Assembly: GCA_041658205.1 (NCBI GenBank)
Contig: JBBAAO010000001.1
Coordinates: forward strand, 496,001 to 560,000
DNA: 64,000 bases
Direction: 5' to 3'
From: Bacteroidota bacterium
GTDB taxonomy: Bacteria > Bacteroidota > Ignavibacteria > UBA10030 > UBA8401
Made by a program: the position numbers and the translations under genes. Below, one piece after another: positions 16,705-26,300 of this stretch (its first letter is position 1; every line of letters starts with the position of its first letter). The notes beneath the pieces are model-generated. The model ran no database searches. It was not told the DNA's origin and saw nothing but the letters and a program-made list of their open reading frames with translations.

Positions 16705-18081
16705 ATGGAAAATCAACCAGAAGTTGTAGAAACAAAAGATGAACGCAAACAATTATTCAGTGGAGTGCGTGGTACATCGGTAAAACTTTTGAATCGTGTT
16801 GAAAGAACTGATTCTTATCTTGATAAACTACTCGAAGGGGAGCTGCGCTCCGGCGAACTGAATGATTTCGATAAGGCTTTATTAATGGAGATTGTTCATG
16901 GCGTATTACGCTGGCAATCTAAATTGGATTGGGTATTGAACGGTTTTTTCCATGGGAATTTCTCTAAAGCGGAAGTAACCGTTCGCAATACGTTGCGTGC
17001 AGCTCTGTATCAAATTCTATTCTTAGACAAAGTGCCGGATCATGCCGCTGTGAATGAAGCTGTCGAATTTATAAAGCGTATCCGCGGAGAAAAAGCAGCC
17101 GGACTTGTAAACGGTGTCCTCCGAAATATTATCAGAAATAAAGAGGGTATTCATTATCCCGACGTTCAAAACGATGCAGCGTTGTATCTCTCCACGATGT
17201 ATTCATTTCCGCTCTGGATGGTGAAGCGATGGATGAATCGGTTTGGATTCTATGAGACTGAAAAATTGTTGGAAGCACAGAATCAAAAACCGGGACTGAC
17301 GCTTCGGATCAACACAATGAAAACAACCATCGAAGATTTTCGGAAGATGTTCGACCTGCAAAACATTTCCTATGAAAAATCAAACTTCCTTTCAACGTTT
17401 ATGCGAGCATCAAATCTTACGAACATCTCCAATTCCGAGATATTCCGGCGAGGTTTTTTTACTATTCAAGATGAAAGTGCCGGCCTTGCCGCCACGCTGC
17501 TTAATGTGCAACAGGGAGACCGTGTTATTGACCTATGCGCTGCTCCCGGAGGTAAAACGACATTCTTCGGTGAGGTAATGAAGAATCAGGGGACGATAAT
17601 TGCTGTTGATAAATATCAGACCCGCCTGAATCTTGTGAAATCTTCATGCGACAGACTCGGAATCACGAATGTGGAATGTGTTGCTGCAGATGCGACTGAG
17701 TACCAAACGGAACTGGCAGATAAAATTTTGATCGATGCGCCCTGCTCCGGATTAGGTGTATTATCGAAAAAACCTGACATAAAGATAAAACGTGAAATGA
17801 GAGATATTAATGAGGTTGTGAAGATCCAAGAGCAATTATTGAATAATGCTTCGACCCTGTTGAAATCCGGGGGAGCAATTGTTTACAGTACTTGCACCAT
17901 TGAACCCGAAGAAAATTTTAATGTCGTGAAGAAATTTCTGACGAATCATCCCGAATACGAAATTGACCAAGCATCAAAATATGTGGACGAGAAAATTGTA
18001 TCTGCCGATGGGTTTATTGAGACTTTCCCGCATCGAAACGGGATTGACGGTTCGTTCGCAATTCGATTGATGAAACAATAA
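16705..18081 (+). CDS. rsmB: 16S rRNA cytosine-C5 methyltransferase RsmB
   Basis: 458 residues. The N-terminal ~150 residues are a NusB-like RNA-binding domain (LVNGVLRNIIR), followed by a SAM-dependent Rossmann methyltransferase. Motifs include VIDLCAAPGGKTTFF for SAM binding, DAPCSGLGVL and STCTIEPEEN; the two Cys residues are the release and catalytic cysteines. It methylates C967 of 16S rRNA (E. coli numbering). Confidence 0.95.
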   Translation: MENQPEVVETKDERKQLFSGVRGTSVKLLNRVERTDSYLDKLLEGELRSGELNDFDKALLMEIVHGVLRWQSKLDWVLNGFFHGNFSKAEVTVRNTLRAALYQILFLDKVPDHAAVNEAVEFIKRIRGEKAAGLVNGVLRNIIRNKEGIHYPDVQNDAALYLSTMYSFPLWMVKRWMNRFGFYETEKLLEAQNQKPGLTLRINTMKTTIEDFRKMFDLQNISYEKSNFLSTFMRASNLTNISNSEIFRRGFFTIQDESAGLAATLLNVQQGDRVIDLCAAPGGKTTFFGEVMKNQGTIIAVDKYQTRLNLVKSSCDRLGITNVECVAADATEYQTELADKILIDAPCSGLGVLSKKPDIKIKREMRDINEVVKIQEQLLNNASTLLKSGGAIVYSTCTIEPEENFNVVKKFLTNHPEYEIDQASKYVDEKIVSADGFIETFPHRNGIDGSFAIRLMKQ

Positions 18082-18090
18082 TAGTATACT

Positions 18091-18120
18091 TGGCAAGTCG
18101 GCGTTAACGCCGACCTGCCA
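18091..18120. repeat. 30-bp palindrome between rsmB and kbl
   Basis: TGGCA-A-GTCGGCG-TTAA-CGCCGAC-C-TGCCA is almost perfectly self-complementary. No T-tract follows beyond TCATTT. It may be a REP-like element or weak terminator. Confidence 0.6.
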
Positions 18121-18141
18121 TCATTTATTATGAGGAAGAAT

Positions 18142-19359
18142 ATGAAATATGATAATCTGTTTATTGATGAGTTAACGCGCATCCACGAAGCAAATACGTA
18201 CAAATATGAGACTTCCTTCTCCACACCGCAAGCGGGCGAAGTGACAGTGAACGGCAAAAAAGTAGTGATGATGGCGTCCAATAATTATTTGGGGATGTCG
18301 AATCATCCGGTGGTGAAAAGAGCGGCGATTGACGCAATCAAAGAATACGGTTATGGAATGGCTTCGGTCCGATTTTTATGCGGAACACAAACAATTCATC
18401 TGGAGCTGGAAAAAAAGATTTCGAAATTCATCGGTACGGAAGCTACGATCCTTTTCTCTTCTGCTTTTGCCGCAAATAATGCCTTCTTTCCCTCATTGCT
18501 GAATGAAAAACTCGGATATGAAAATTATCGCGACGTTATTTATACGGACGGATTGAATCACGCCAGTATTATTGACGGCATGCGGCTCTGTAAAACAGAG
18601 ACGACTGATAAAAAGATCTATAAGAATAATGATGTTGCTCAATTGGAACAGTTGCTCGAGACAGATAAAAATGCCGATTATCGGTTTAAGATCATCGCTT
18701 CGGATGGTGTGTTCAGCATGGAAGGAAGCTATGCACATGTCGATAAGTTGGTTGCGTTGGCGAACAAATATAATGCGATCTTATTTATTGACGACTGCCA
18801 TGCAATCGGAGTTGTTGGCAAGACGGGTAGAGGAACACCGGAAAAATTCGGTGTTCTCAAAAAAGTTGATGTGTTGACCGGGACGTTGGGGAAAGCGATT
18901 GGTGGCGCGCTTGGTGGTTACGTAAGCGGGAGCAACAAATTAGTAGAATATCTCCGTCAAAAATCGCGTCCGTACACATTTTCAAACTCACTTCCACCTT
19001 CAGTTGTGATGGCAAGTATTGCAGCAATCGATCTGTTAACAAAAGACAGATCGATTGTGACTCGACTGCATGATAATACCGCCTATTTCAGGAAGGAAAT
19101 TACATCGCTCGGTTTCCATATTCTTGAAGGAGATCATCCGATTGTACCGGTGATGCTTGGTGAAGCGACTGTTGCGCAGGAAATGAGCAAACAATTGCTC
19201 AAAGCAGGAGTGTATGTGAAAGGATTGTGGTTCCCGGTTGTTCCAAAAGGTGAAGCGCGCTTAAGGGTTCAGATCTCTGCGGCTCTTTCGAAGAAAAATA
19301 TCGATCATGCACTTGATGCGTTTGAAAAAGTTGGCAAGAAAATGAAGGTTATTACATAG
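18142..19359 (+). CDS. kbl: Glycine C-acetyltransferase (2-amino-3-ketobutyrate CoA ligase)
   Basis: 405 residues from the ATG at 18142, chosen because GAGGAAG lies just upstream; an ATG at 18130 is also in frame. It is a PLP enzyme of the alpha-oxoamine synthase family. NNYLGM, YGYGMASVRFLCGTQ, LNHASIIDGMRLCK and IDDCHAIGVVG are characteristic. K251 in TGTLGKAIGGALGG is the PLP lysine. The MASVRFLCGTQ segment points to Kbl rather than BioF or serine palmitoyltransferase. No threonine dehydrogenase lies nearby, so the in vivo substrate is not proven by context. Confidence 0.85.
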   Translation: MKYDNLFIDELTRIHEANTYKYETSFSTPQAGEVTVNGKKVVMMASNNYLGMSNHPVVKRAAIDAIKEYGYGMASVRFLCGTQTIHLELEKKISKFIGTEATILFSSAFAANNAFFPSLLNEKLGYENYRDVIYTDGLNHASIIDGMRLCKTETTDKKIYKNNDVAQLEQLLETDKNADYRFKIIASDGVFSMEGSYAHVDKLVALANKYNAILFIDDCHAIGVVGKTGRGTPEKFGVLKKVDVLTGTLGKAIGGALGGYVSGSNKLVEYLRQKSRPYTFSNSLPPSVVMASIAAIDLLTKDRSIVTRLHDNTAYFRKEITSLGFHILEGDHPIVPVMLGEATVAQEMSKQLLKAGVYVKGLWFPVVPKGEARLRVQISAALSKKNIDHALDAFEKVGKKMKVIT

Positions 19360-19470
19360 TCATCAAAATTATTAAGATTTTCAATATTACAAAATTCTTG
19401 CTGAAGAATATTCCAGACGATGATGTAATCTTGCAATCTTGCAATTCTGTAATCTTGAAATTTGATTTTC
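19360..19470. other. Intergenic region with short direct repeats
   Basis: It contains a run of near-identical units (TGTAATCTTGCAATCTTGCAA then TTCTGTAATCTTG) at about 19421-19458. No promoter or gene is clear. Confidence 0.4.
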
Positions 19471-20613
19471 ATGATCCATTCCAAACAACGTTACCTCTTT
19501 ATTGATCTGCTCCGCTTCCTTGCCGTCGTGTTTATGATCCAGGGTCATACATTCGATGCGCTGCTGGATTTTAATCTTCGCTCAAACATTTTATTCTTTG
19601 CCCATGATTTTTTCCATGGCTTTATCGCACCGATGTTTCTATTCGCGTCGGGTGTAGCATTTGGCATTTCCACAATGAAAAAGTGGGAAGAACATATTGC
19701 ACTGACAAAACATGTTGCCCGTCGATTCGGTAAATTTTTCGGTTTGATCGTAATTGGGTATGCATTGCATCTTCCATTCTTTTCTCTCAAAAAAATTCTC
19801 ACGGAGGCAACGTCGTCTGATATCGCCATGTGGCTGCAGGTAGATGCACTCCATTGCATTGCTCTAACAATGTTGATTCTGCAATCGGCTGTCTTATTTC
19901 TCAAAGATGAAAAACGGTTTATATGGTTTACGATCGGATTTGCAGTGATCATCATTTTCCTCTCTCCTATTATTTGGACGGTCGATTTTACAAAAATTAC
20001 TCCTCTGTGGTTTGCATCGTATATTAACGCTGGGAATAATTCTTGGTTTCCCATCTTTCCGTGGTCATCGTATATTCTCTGTGGGGTCATTTTTTCATCC
20101 ATATTTTTGAATGCGAAAGAACACCACCACGCCGTCAATCTGATGCAGAAAACAGTTTCCATTGGCATCGTCTTGCTCATTGTATCCTTTATTGTTGTGA
20201 ATTTACCGACACACATCTATCCGCTGCATGACGTTTGGAAAGTGAACCCATTGATTATCTTTGCACGTTTGGGATTTGTGTTATTGGTGACGAGCGGTGT
20301 CTTCTTTGCAGAACATTCCTATACGATCACGTCAAAAGTCCCTCAGATTATGGGACGTGAATCGTTGTTTATTTATGTTATTCATTTAATCATCTTGTAC
20401 GGATCAGTAGTGAACAAAGGATTGCAGCATATCATTCTTCCGACATTATCTGTAATTGAAACATCATTTGTCTTTATTATTGTTTTTATTGCCATTTCAT
20501 CCTTTACGTATGGATGGTACCATTTAAAAAAACATTTTAACAAAACGGCTATGGCCGTACGAATTGTTGTTGCTGCGACGTTCATTTTTTTATTTTTAAC
20601 CAGGCCTTATTGA
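19471..20613 (+). CDS. Multi-pass membrane acyltransferase, HGSNAT/DUF1624-like (copy 1)
   Basis: 380 residues from the ATG at 19471; a TTG nine bases upstream is less likely. The opening RYLFIDLLRFLAVVFMIQGH carries the R/D...H pattern of heparan-alpha-glucosaminide N-acetyltransferase-like and DUF1624 membrane proteins, followed by about ten hydrophobic segments. W...DALHCIALTM matches the conserved 'vdvLh.i' helix. It is followed by a homologue with a TGATG overlap. It probably acylates a sugar or lipid-linked acceptor at the inner membrane; the acceptor is unknown. Confidence 0.75.
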   Translation: MIHSKQRYLFIDLLRFLAVVFMIQGHTFDALLDFNLRSNILFFAHDFFHGFIAPMFLFASGVAFGISTMKKWEEHIALTKHVARRFGKFFGLIVIGYALHLPFFSLKKILTEATSSDIAMWLQVDALHCIALTMLILQSAVLFLKDEKRFIWFTIGFAVIIIFLSPIIWTVDFTKITPLWFASYINAGNNSWFPIFPWSSYILCGVIFSSIFLNAKEHHHAVNLMQKTVSIGIVLLIVSFIVVNLPTHIYPLHDVWKVNPLIIFARLGFVLLVTSGVFFAEHSYTITSKVPQIMGRESLFIYVIHLIILYGSVVNKGLQHIILPTLSVIETSFVFIIVFIAISSFTYGWYHLKKHFNKTAMAVRIVVAATFIFLFLTRPY

Positions 20614-21755
20614 TGGGAAAACAAAAATCTCGTTTTGTCTATATCGATCTCCTGAGGGGATGGGCTGTTATCGTTATGATCGAAGTTCACGTGTTCAACG
20701 CGTTCTTGATCCCCGTCATCAAGGAAGAACCGTGGTTCAAAATATTGAATTTTGTAAATGGACTGGTTGCCCCATCATTTCTTTTTATTGCCGGATATTC
20801 CTTTGTGCTGATCGCGCAACGAAAATGGAACGATTATCTTGCATATAGTCCTGTCTTTTGGAAACAGTTGGGAAGAATCCTTCAAGTGTTGGCGGTTGGA
20901 TACGCGTTGCATTTGCCCTTCTTCTCATTCAATAAATTACTCAATATTTCCTGGGAAGAGTGGGGTGTTTTTTGGAAAGTGGATGTTTTGCACGCCATCG
21001 CTGTTTCGTTGCTGGTGTTGCTCGCTCTTGTGTTGATCGCTCGTACACAGAAGAAATATTTTTTTGCTGTTGCTCTGCTTGCATTTGCAATGATCTTCGG
21101 CTCGCCATGGATGTATGATAGGAATATCGATCATATCATGCCGGAACAGCTTGGAAACTATTTCACGGCAGCTCACCGGTCACAGTTTCCATTGTTTCCG
21201 TGGATGGGATTTGTATTGTTTGGCGGATTAACGTCGCAACTGCTTGTCTGGTGGAAAGAGACGATGGAGGAGCAAAAGATCTTTACGCGCTTTTTTGTTG
21301 CGGGAATAGTGTTGATCATAGGATCGATCATTGCCGATCTGCTGCCCATTGTGATTTTTCCGGAACACAATTTTTGGCGAGCAAGTCCCGGATTCTTTTT
21401 CATCCGTATGGGAATTGTGCTAATATTACTCTCAACATTATGGATTTGGGAAAAGACCGCTAAGTCCGGCAGATCACTGGTAAGTGTTGTTGGTTCGGAA
21501 TCGCTTGTTGCGTATGCCGGACATCTGTTAGCGATCTATGGAATGTTTTGGGACAATAAGAGTCTTGCATTCATTATCGGAAAAACAAAAACCGTTCCTG
21601 AAGTGATGATGATGGCGGCAGTATTGATTGCTGCAACCATGGGAGTTTCTTATGTCTGGAATCGCATCAAAAATTGGAGTATGTTCTATGCACGAGTGAT
21701 GATGTATTCCATCCTTGTTGTTGTCCTCTATATTTTTTTTACAAAACCTTTTTAA
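20613..21755 (+). CDS. Multi-pass membrane acyltransferase, HGSNAT/DUF1624-like (copy 2)
   Basis: 380 residues from the ATG at 20613, which shares a base with the stop of copy 1. It aligns with copy 1 along its length: FVYIDLLRGWAVIVMIEVHV, GYALHLPFFSFNKLL, VDVLHAIAVSLL and FPLFPWMGFVLFGG. It has about ten predicted membrane helices. The tandem arrangement suggests duplication; the pair may work together as a heteromer or on different substrates (inference). rmuC starts two bases downstream. Confidence 0.75.
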   Translation: MGKQKSRFVYIDLLRGWAVIVMIEVHVFNAFLIPVIKEEPWFKILNFVNGLVAPSFLFIAGYSFVLIAQRKWNDYLAYSPVFWKQLGRILQVLAVGYALHLPFFSFNKLLNISWEEWGVFWKVDVLHAIAVSLLVLLALVLIARTQKKYFFAVALLAFAMIFGSPWMYDRNIDHIMPEQLGNYFTAAHRSQFPLFPWMGFVLFGGLTSQLLVWWKETMEEQKIFTRFFVAGIVLIIGSIIADLLPIVIFPEHNFWRASPGFFFIRMGIVLILLSTLWIWEKTAKSGRSLVSVVGSESLVAYAGHLLAIYGMFWDNKSLAFIIGKTKTVPEVMMMAAVLIAATMGVSYVWNRIKNWSMFYARVMMYSILVVVLYIFFTKPF

Positions 21756-21756
21756 T

Positions 21757-23103
21757 ATGGATGTTATTTTTCTAGTTATTGGATTAGTTGTTGGTGCTGC
21801 TGCCGGTTGGTTAGTTTCAAAATCAAAATATCAACAGCCGTTGCCGTTTACCAAAGAGCAATTTGATGCCGCCCAGGCAGAAATATCCCGGGTGAAGATC
21901 GAATCTGCCCAATTTCAAGAAGCAATGAACCGATTGGAACGATCGTTGGATGAAGCGAAGACTTTTCTAGAAACCGAGCGTGCAAAATCCCTTCTAATGA
22001 CCAGCCAGCTTTCCGAAGCACTTACAGAGAATAAGAACCTTTCGGCGAGAATGGAAGAGCAGAAGAAGGAATTGGAACAGATCAATGTCCGTTTGACGAC
22101 AGAATTCAAAAATATTGCTAATACCGTTCTGGAAGAAAAGAGTAGATCGTTTACGGAACAAAATAAGACCTCGCTTGATTCCATTCTTAATCCATTGAAA
22201 GAGAGGATTGAAGAATTCAAAAAACAAGTGGAGACAACGTATGAAAAGGAATCGCGGGATACGTTAAGTTTAAAAGATGAAGTGAGGCGACTGGCAGAAC
22301 AGAATATTCGTATCAGTGATGAAGCGAATAATTTGACCCGTGCGTTAAAAGGAGACACCAAGACCCAGGGAAATTGGGGAGAGTTCATTCTTGAAAAAAT
22401 CCTTGAGCGATCCGGATTGGAGAAAGACAGGGAATATAAACTTCAAGTCTCTACAAAAAATGTTGATGGAGATACGATCCGTCCGGATGTTGTTGTATTT
22501 CTCCCTGATAACAAGCATATCATTATTGACTCCAAGGTTTCTCTGACTGCATATGAAGCACTTGTCAATGCAGAGAATGATGAGGAACGAGAACAGTTCA
22601 AAAAGGAACACATCGCTTCATTGAGAAGTCATTTGAAGCTGCTCGGTGATAAGAATTATCAAACTGCTGAATCGTTGAATTCACCGGAGCTGGTACTGAT
22701 GTTTGTTCCCATCGAAGCATCTTTTGGCATTGCTGTTCAAGCTGATCGGGAGTTGTTCAGTGTTGCGTGGGATAAAAAGATTGTCATTGTTAGTCCTTCA
22801 ACTCTTCTCGCTACATTAGTAACAATCTCATCAATCTGGAAACAAGAGAAGCAGACAAAAAATGCAATAGATATTGCTCAGCGTGGCGGAGCGCTTTATG
22901 ATAAGTTTGTCGGATTTATCGAAGATATGAAAGATGTCGGGAAGCAATTGGATAAATCAAAGGATGTCTATAAAGATGCAATGTCAAAGTTATATGAGGG
23001 GAAAGGAAATATTGTCCGCTCAGTTGAGACTTTAAAGACATTAGGTGCAAAAACAACGAAATCAATAGATCAAAACCTTATCGAACGAGCGGATATTGAC
23101 TAA
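21757..23103 (+). CDS. rmuC: DNA recombination protein RmuC
   Basis: 448 residues from the ATG at 21757, chosen because a longer start at 21715 would lie inside the previous gene. Residues 1-20 are a membrane anchor, ~30-200 a long coiled coil, and ~200-430 the RmuC domain with QGNWGEFILEKILERSGL, PDVVVFLPDNKHIIIDSKV and FVPIEASF. The D and the D-S-K segment fit the PD-(D/E)XK-like fold. RmuC limits inversion at short repeats in E. coli; its role here is assumed the same. Confidence 0.93.
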   Translation: MDVIFLVIGLVVGAAAGWLVSKSKYQQPLPFTKEQFDAAQAEISRVKIESAQFQEAMNRLERSLDEAKTFLETERAKSLLMTSQLSEALTENKNLSARMEEQKKELEQINVRLTTEFKNIANTVLEEKSRSFTEQNKTSLDSILNPLKERIEEFKKQVETTYEKESRDTLSLKDEVRRLAEQNIRISDEANNLTRALKGDTKTQGNWGEFILEKILERSGLEKDREYKLQVSTKNVDGDTIRPDVVVFLPDNKHIIIDSKVSLTAYEALVNAENDEEREQFKKEHIASLRSHLKLLGDKNYQTAESLNSPELVLMFVPIEASFGIAVQADRELFSVAWDKKIVIVSPSTLLATLVTISSIWKQEKQTKNAIDIAQRGGALYDKFVGFIEDMKDVGKQLDKSKDVYKDAMSKLYEGKGNIVRSVETLKTLGAKTTKSIDQNLIERADID

Positions 23104-23128
23104 AAGTAATCTCAAAAATATATCTGTC

Positions 23129-23155
23129 GCCATCCTGAGCGGAGCGAAGGATCGG
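23129..23155. repeat. Dispersed CATCCTGAGC/GCGAAGGATC repeat
   Basis: The segment GCCATCCTGAGCGGAGCGAAGGATCGG has a short self-complementary core (ATCCT...AGGAT) and looks like a repeat commonly scattered in bacterial intergenic regions. It lies in the 259-base gap before sprA. The rest of that gap is AT-rich and shows no other gene. A GGAGAACGATC segment near 23305 could belong to the sprA leader. Confidence 0.5.
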
Positions 23156-23362
23156 GTAGTAGATTCAAATTCTTCATTCCGATAAACCACATTGGATTGA
23201 AGAATACTTATGTTTTTGAGATACTTCTAGAACTTGAATGTTACACTGGATTTTTCTACTTTTACTATAGCAAACAGCACTCATCTTCTAAAGCACTTCA
23301 AACAGGAGAACGATCAATCGCAGATTTGATACAGAACTATTAACAGCGTGTAGGCGCATTGG

Positions 23363-26300
23363 TTGTTTTCACAATTCACATTTCTCAAAAATCACACTTT
23401 GACATTGTCATCTGTGCGTAAAACAGTATCAATAGGACTGTCCGTCGTTGTTGTACTCTTTGCGTTCGCATTGATTGTCTCATCAGCGAACGCCACGATT
23501 GCGCCATTACGTCCTATAGTCTACGAAGTGATTCAGGATTCAACATCAGTTGATTCCTTGTCGACAAAAAATGACTCGCTTCGTCCAAAAAAATATGAAA
23601 TAAAAGATTCAACGTATTTAGAACAATTAACCTTCCGCCGAAAAGATTCCGATGCGGCACAGGCATTTCCGGCACCCTATAATCCTTTCTATCTTAAGAC
23701 TCCAACACTTGTTGTCAACACTGTCCAACTTGATTCGACGGGAAAGTTTGTCATCGTCCGTCAGACAGTGAATGGAAAGGATATCAAGCTGCCGATTAAA
23801 ATGCCGATTAATGAATATGTCCAGCAGCGCGCAACATCAGATTTTGAAAAGAATTTTACTGAATTGATCGACAAAGAAGAGTCAGTGAAAGCATCAAAAA
23901 AGAGAGATGATATCGGGGATCTTCTCGGTACGTTTACCAAAATCGATATTCCCGTTCCTGCAAATCCTGTATTTTCTATTTTTGGACCTCCGCGCATCAA
24001 TTTGAACATTTCCGGAGCAGTCGACATTCGGGCTGCATTTAGAAACACCTCAACGGACCAACAGACACTTAGCGCATTCGGCAATACACGTAATGAACCT
24101 GATTTTGCGCAAGAAGTTCAGATTAATGTCAGTGGAACCATCGGTGATAAACTGAATATTCTTGCAGACTGGAATACACAACGTACATTCGAATACGAAA
24201 ATCAACTAAAGATAAAATACACCGGCTATGAAGATGAGATTGTTCAAAGTGTGGAAGCCGGTAACGTATCGCTTTCAACAAGCTCTAGTTTCGTATCGAG
24301 CAGTTCGGCATTGTTCGGTATTAAAGCGGCATTTCAGATTGGCCCTTTAAAGCTGACCGCTATCGCTTCGCAAAAAAAAGGACAGATACAGGAAAAAAGC
24401 ATTTCCGGCGGTGCGCAAAAGATTGATTTTGAAAAACGAGCATGGGAATATTCAAAAGATCACTTCTTTGTCGATACTGTATATCGTGCATTATTTGAGC
24501 CGTTTATCAAAACTAGACAGGCAAATGGTCGATTACAAATCAAAGAAAACGAATATGAAGTATGGCTGTACCATATTGGAGCAGCAAATGAAACAATGCG
24601 AAAGGGAAATGCTTACTTTAATCTTCCTGATGTTTCTGTCAATGATACCATAACATATAAATCGTATCGTTCTCCCGACACCACAACAAATACAGATGCC
24701 GGTCTAGTTGCTGCAACGTGGGACAGACTTGAACCGCAGAAAGATTATCGAATTGAACGGAATGCAGGATACATTACATTAAATCGTTCTGTGCAGGAAG
24801 GACAGGCCATCGCTATCTCGTATCGTATAGAGAATTTCGAGGGAAACGACGATGATCGCATCTATGGAACGTTAACGAAGAATGAAACTGGTTCAGATTC
24901 GATTTTGGTGTTGAAATTGGTGAAACCATTAAATTATACACTTCCAAAGGACAGCATTCCATTTTCATTAATGCTGAAAAATATTTACCCGCTTGGCGGA
25001 CGCAAAGTTGACAAAGAAGGATTCTCGCTAGACTTAAAATATAAAGAATCGGGAAAGGATCCTGTTGATGTTATTGGAACGACAAAGATCATCACATTAT
25101 TTGGCCTGGATCTTGTTGGTGACGGTAGTAATGTTCCGGATGGTAAATTCGATTTTAATCCTGGTGTTACGATCGACCAAGAGCGCGGAGAAATTATCTT
25201 TCCAACATTAAAACCTTTTACTGATGGATTGGAAAAAGCGTTGCGGGCATTACCAACTCCTCCAGAAGATTCAATAATCCAAAAATATCTGTATAACGAT
25301 CTCTATGACACGACAAGTGCGGCGGCACAGCAAAATACGTTGAAAGATAGATTTGTCATCACAGGTCAAATCACTGCTTCCAGTTCCAATACTGTCAATC
25401 TCGGATTTAACGTGGTGGAAGGAAGTGTTCAGGTGTTATTGAACGGTCAGCCGTTGGTCGCCAATGTTGACTATACAGTCGATTACATTATTGGGCAGGT
25501 AATTATTAAGAAACAAGAGGCACTTGTTCCGGGGGCGAGCCTACAGGTGAAGTTTGAACAGAACGATCTGTTCCAATTGGCATCAAAAACATTGATGGGG
25601 TTGCGCGGTGAAGTAGACGTTTCGGAAAAAACGAAATTTGGTTTCACCATGATGAATCTCGATCAACAGGTGTTGAGCGATAAAGTCCGGTTGAATGAGG
25701 AGCCATCAAACAACTCTATTTACGGATTCGATGGACAGACGTCCGGTGAAATTCCATATTTAACGAAAATGATCGACGCACTTCCGTTTCTCGATACAAA
25801 AGCAAAATCTGAATTTACATTGCGCGGCGAAGCGGCATATATGAATCCCGATCCGAACACGAAAAAAAGTTCTATCGCGGATGATCAAGGGAATGGTATT
25901 GCATATATCGATGACTTTGAAGGTGCAAAAAGAATTATTCCGCTTGGTGTAGGTTATGGTCAATGGCATGAGATGAGTGCTCCGGCATTTCAATTTGGAG
26001 TTGATCGTTATGATACGACAGCGTGGAGTCGTGATACCACTAAGTTGAAATCCAAAGCACGAACATTTTGGTATAATCCTATCGGCGGTATTCCTCTTGA
26101 TGCTATTTATGGAATAGATGCTAATGGAAAGTCTATTAAACAGGCAGGCAGAGGTCAAGATCTTATTCAAGTGTTGAATGTTAATTACAATCCTCTCGCT
26201 CGTGGAGTGTATAACTACTCTCCGGATTTGCAGCAGACATTGTTGAATGAACCGAAAAAGAACTGGGGGGGAATTCAAAAACTTCTTTCGACCAGCGCCA

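Noticed and set aside
19545..20216. 223-residue minus-strand ORF
   Set aside because: It is the antisense shadow of the first acyltransferase gene, with low-quality composition.
23363..23413. Firm choice of the sprA start
   Set aside because: Both the TTG at 23363 and the GTG at 23414 give signal peptides and neither has a good ribosome-binding site, so I give the longer form and flag the doubt.
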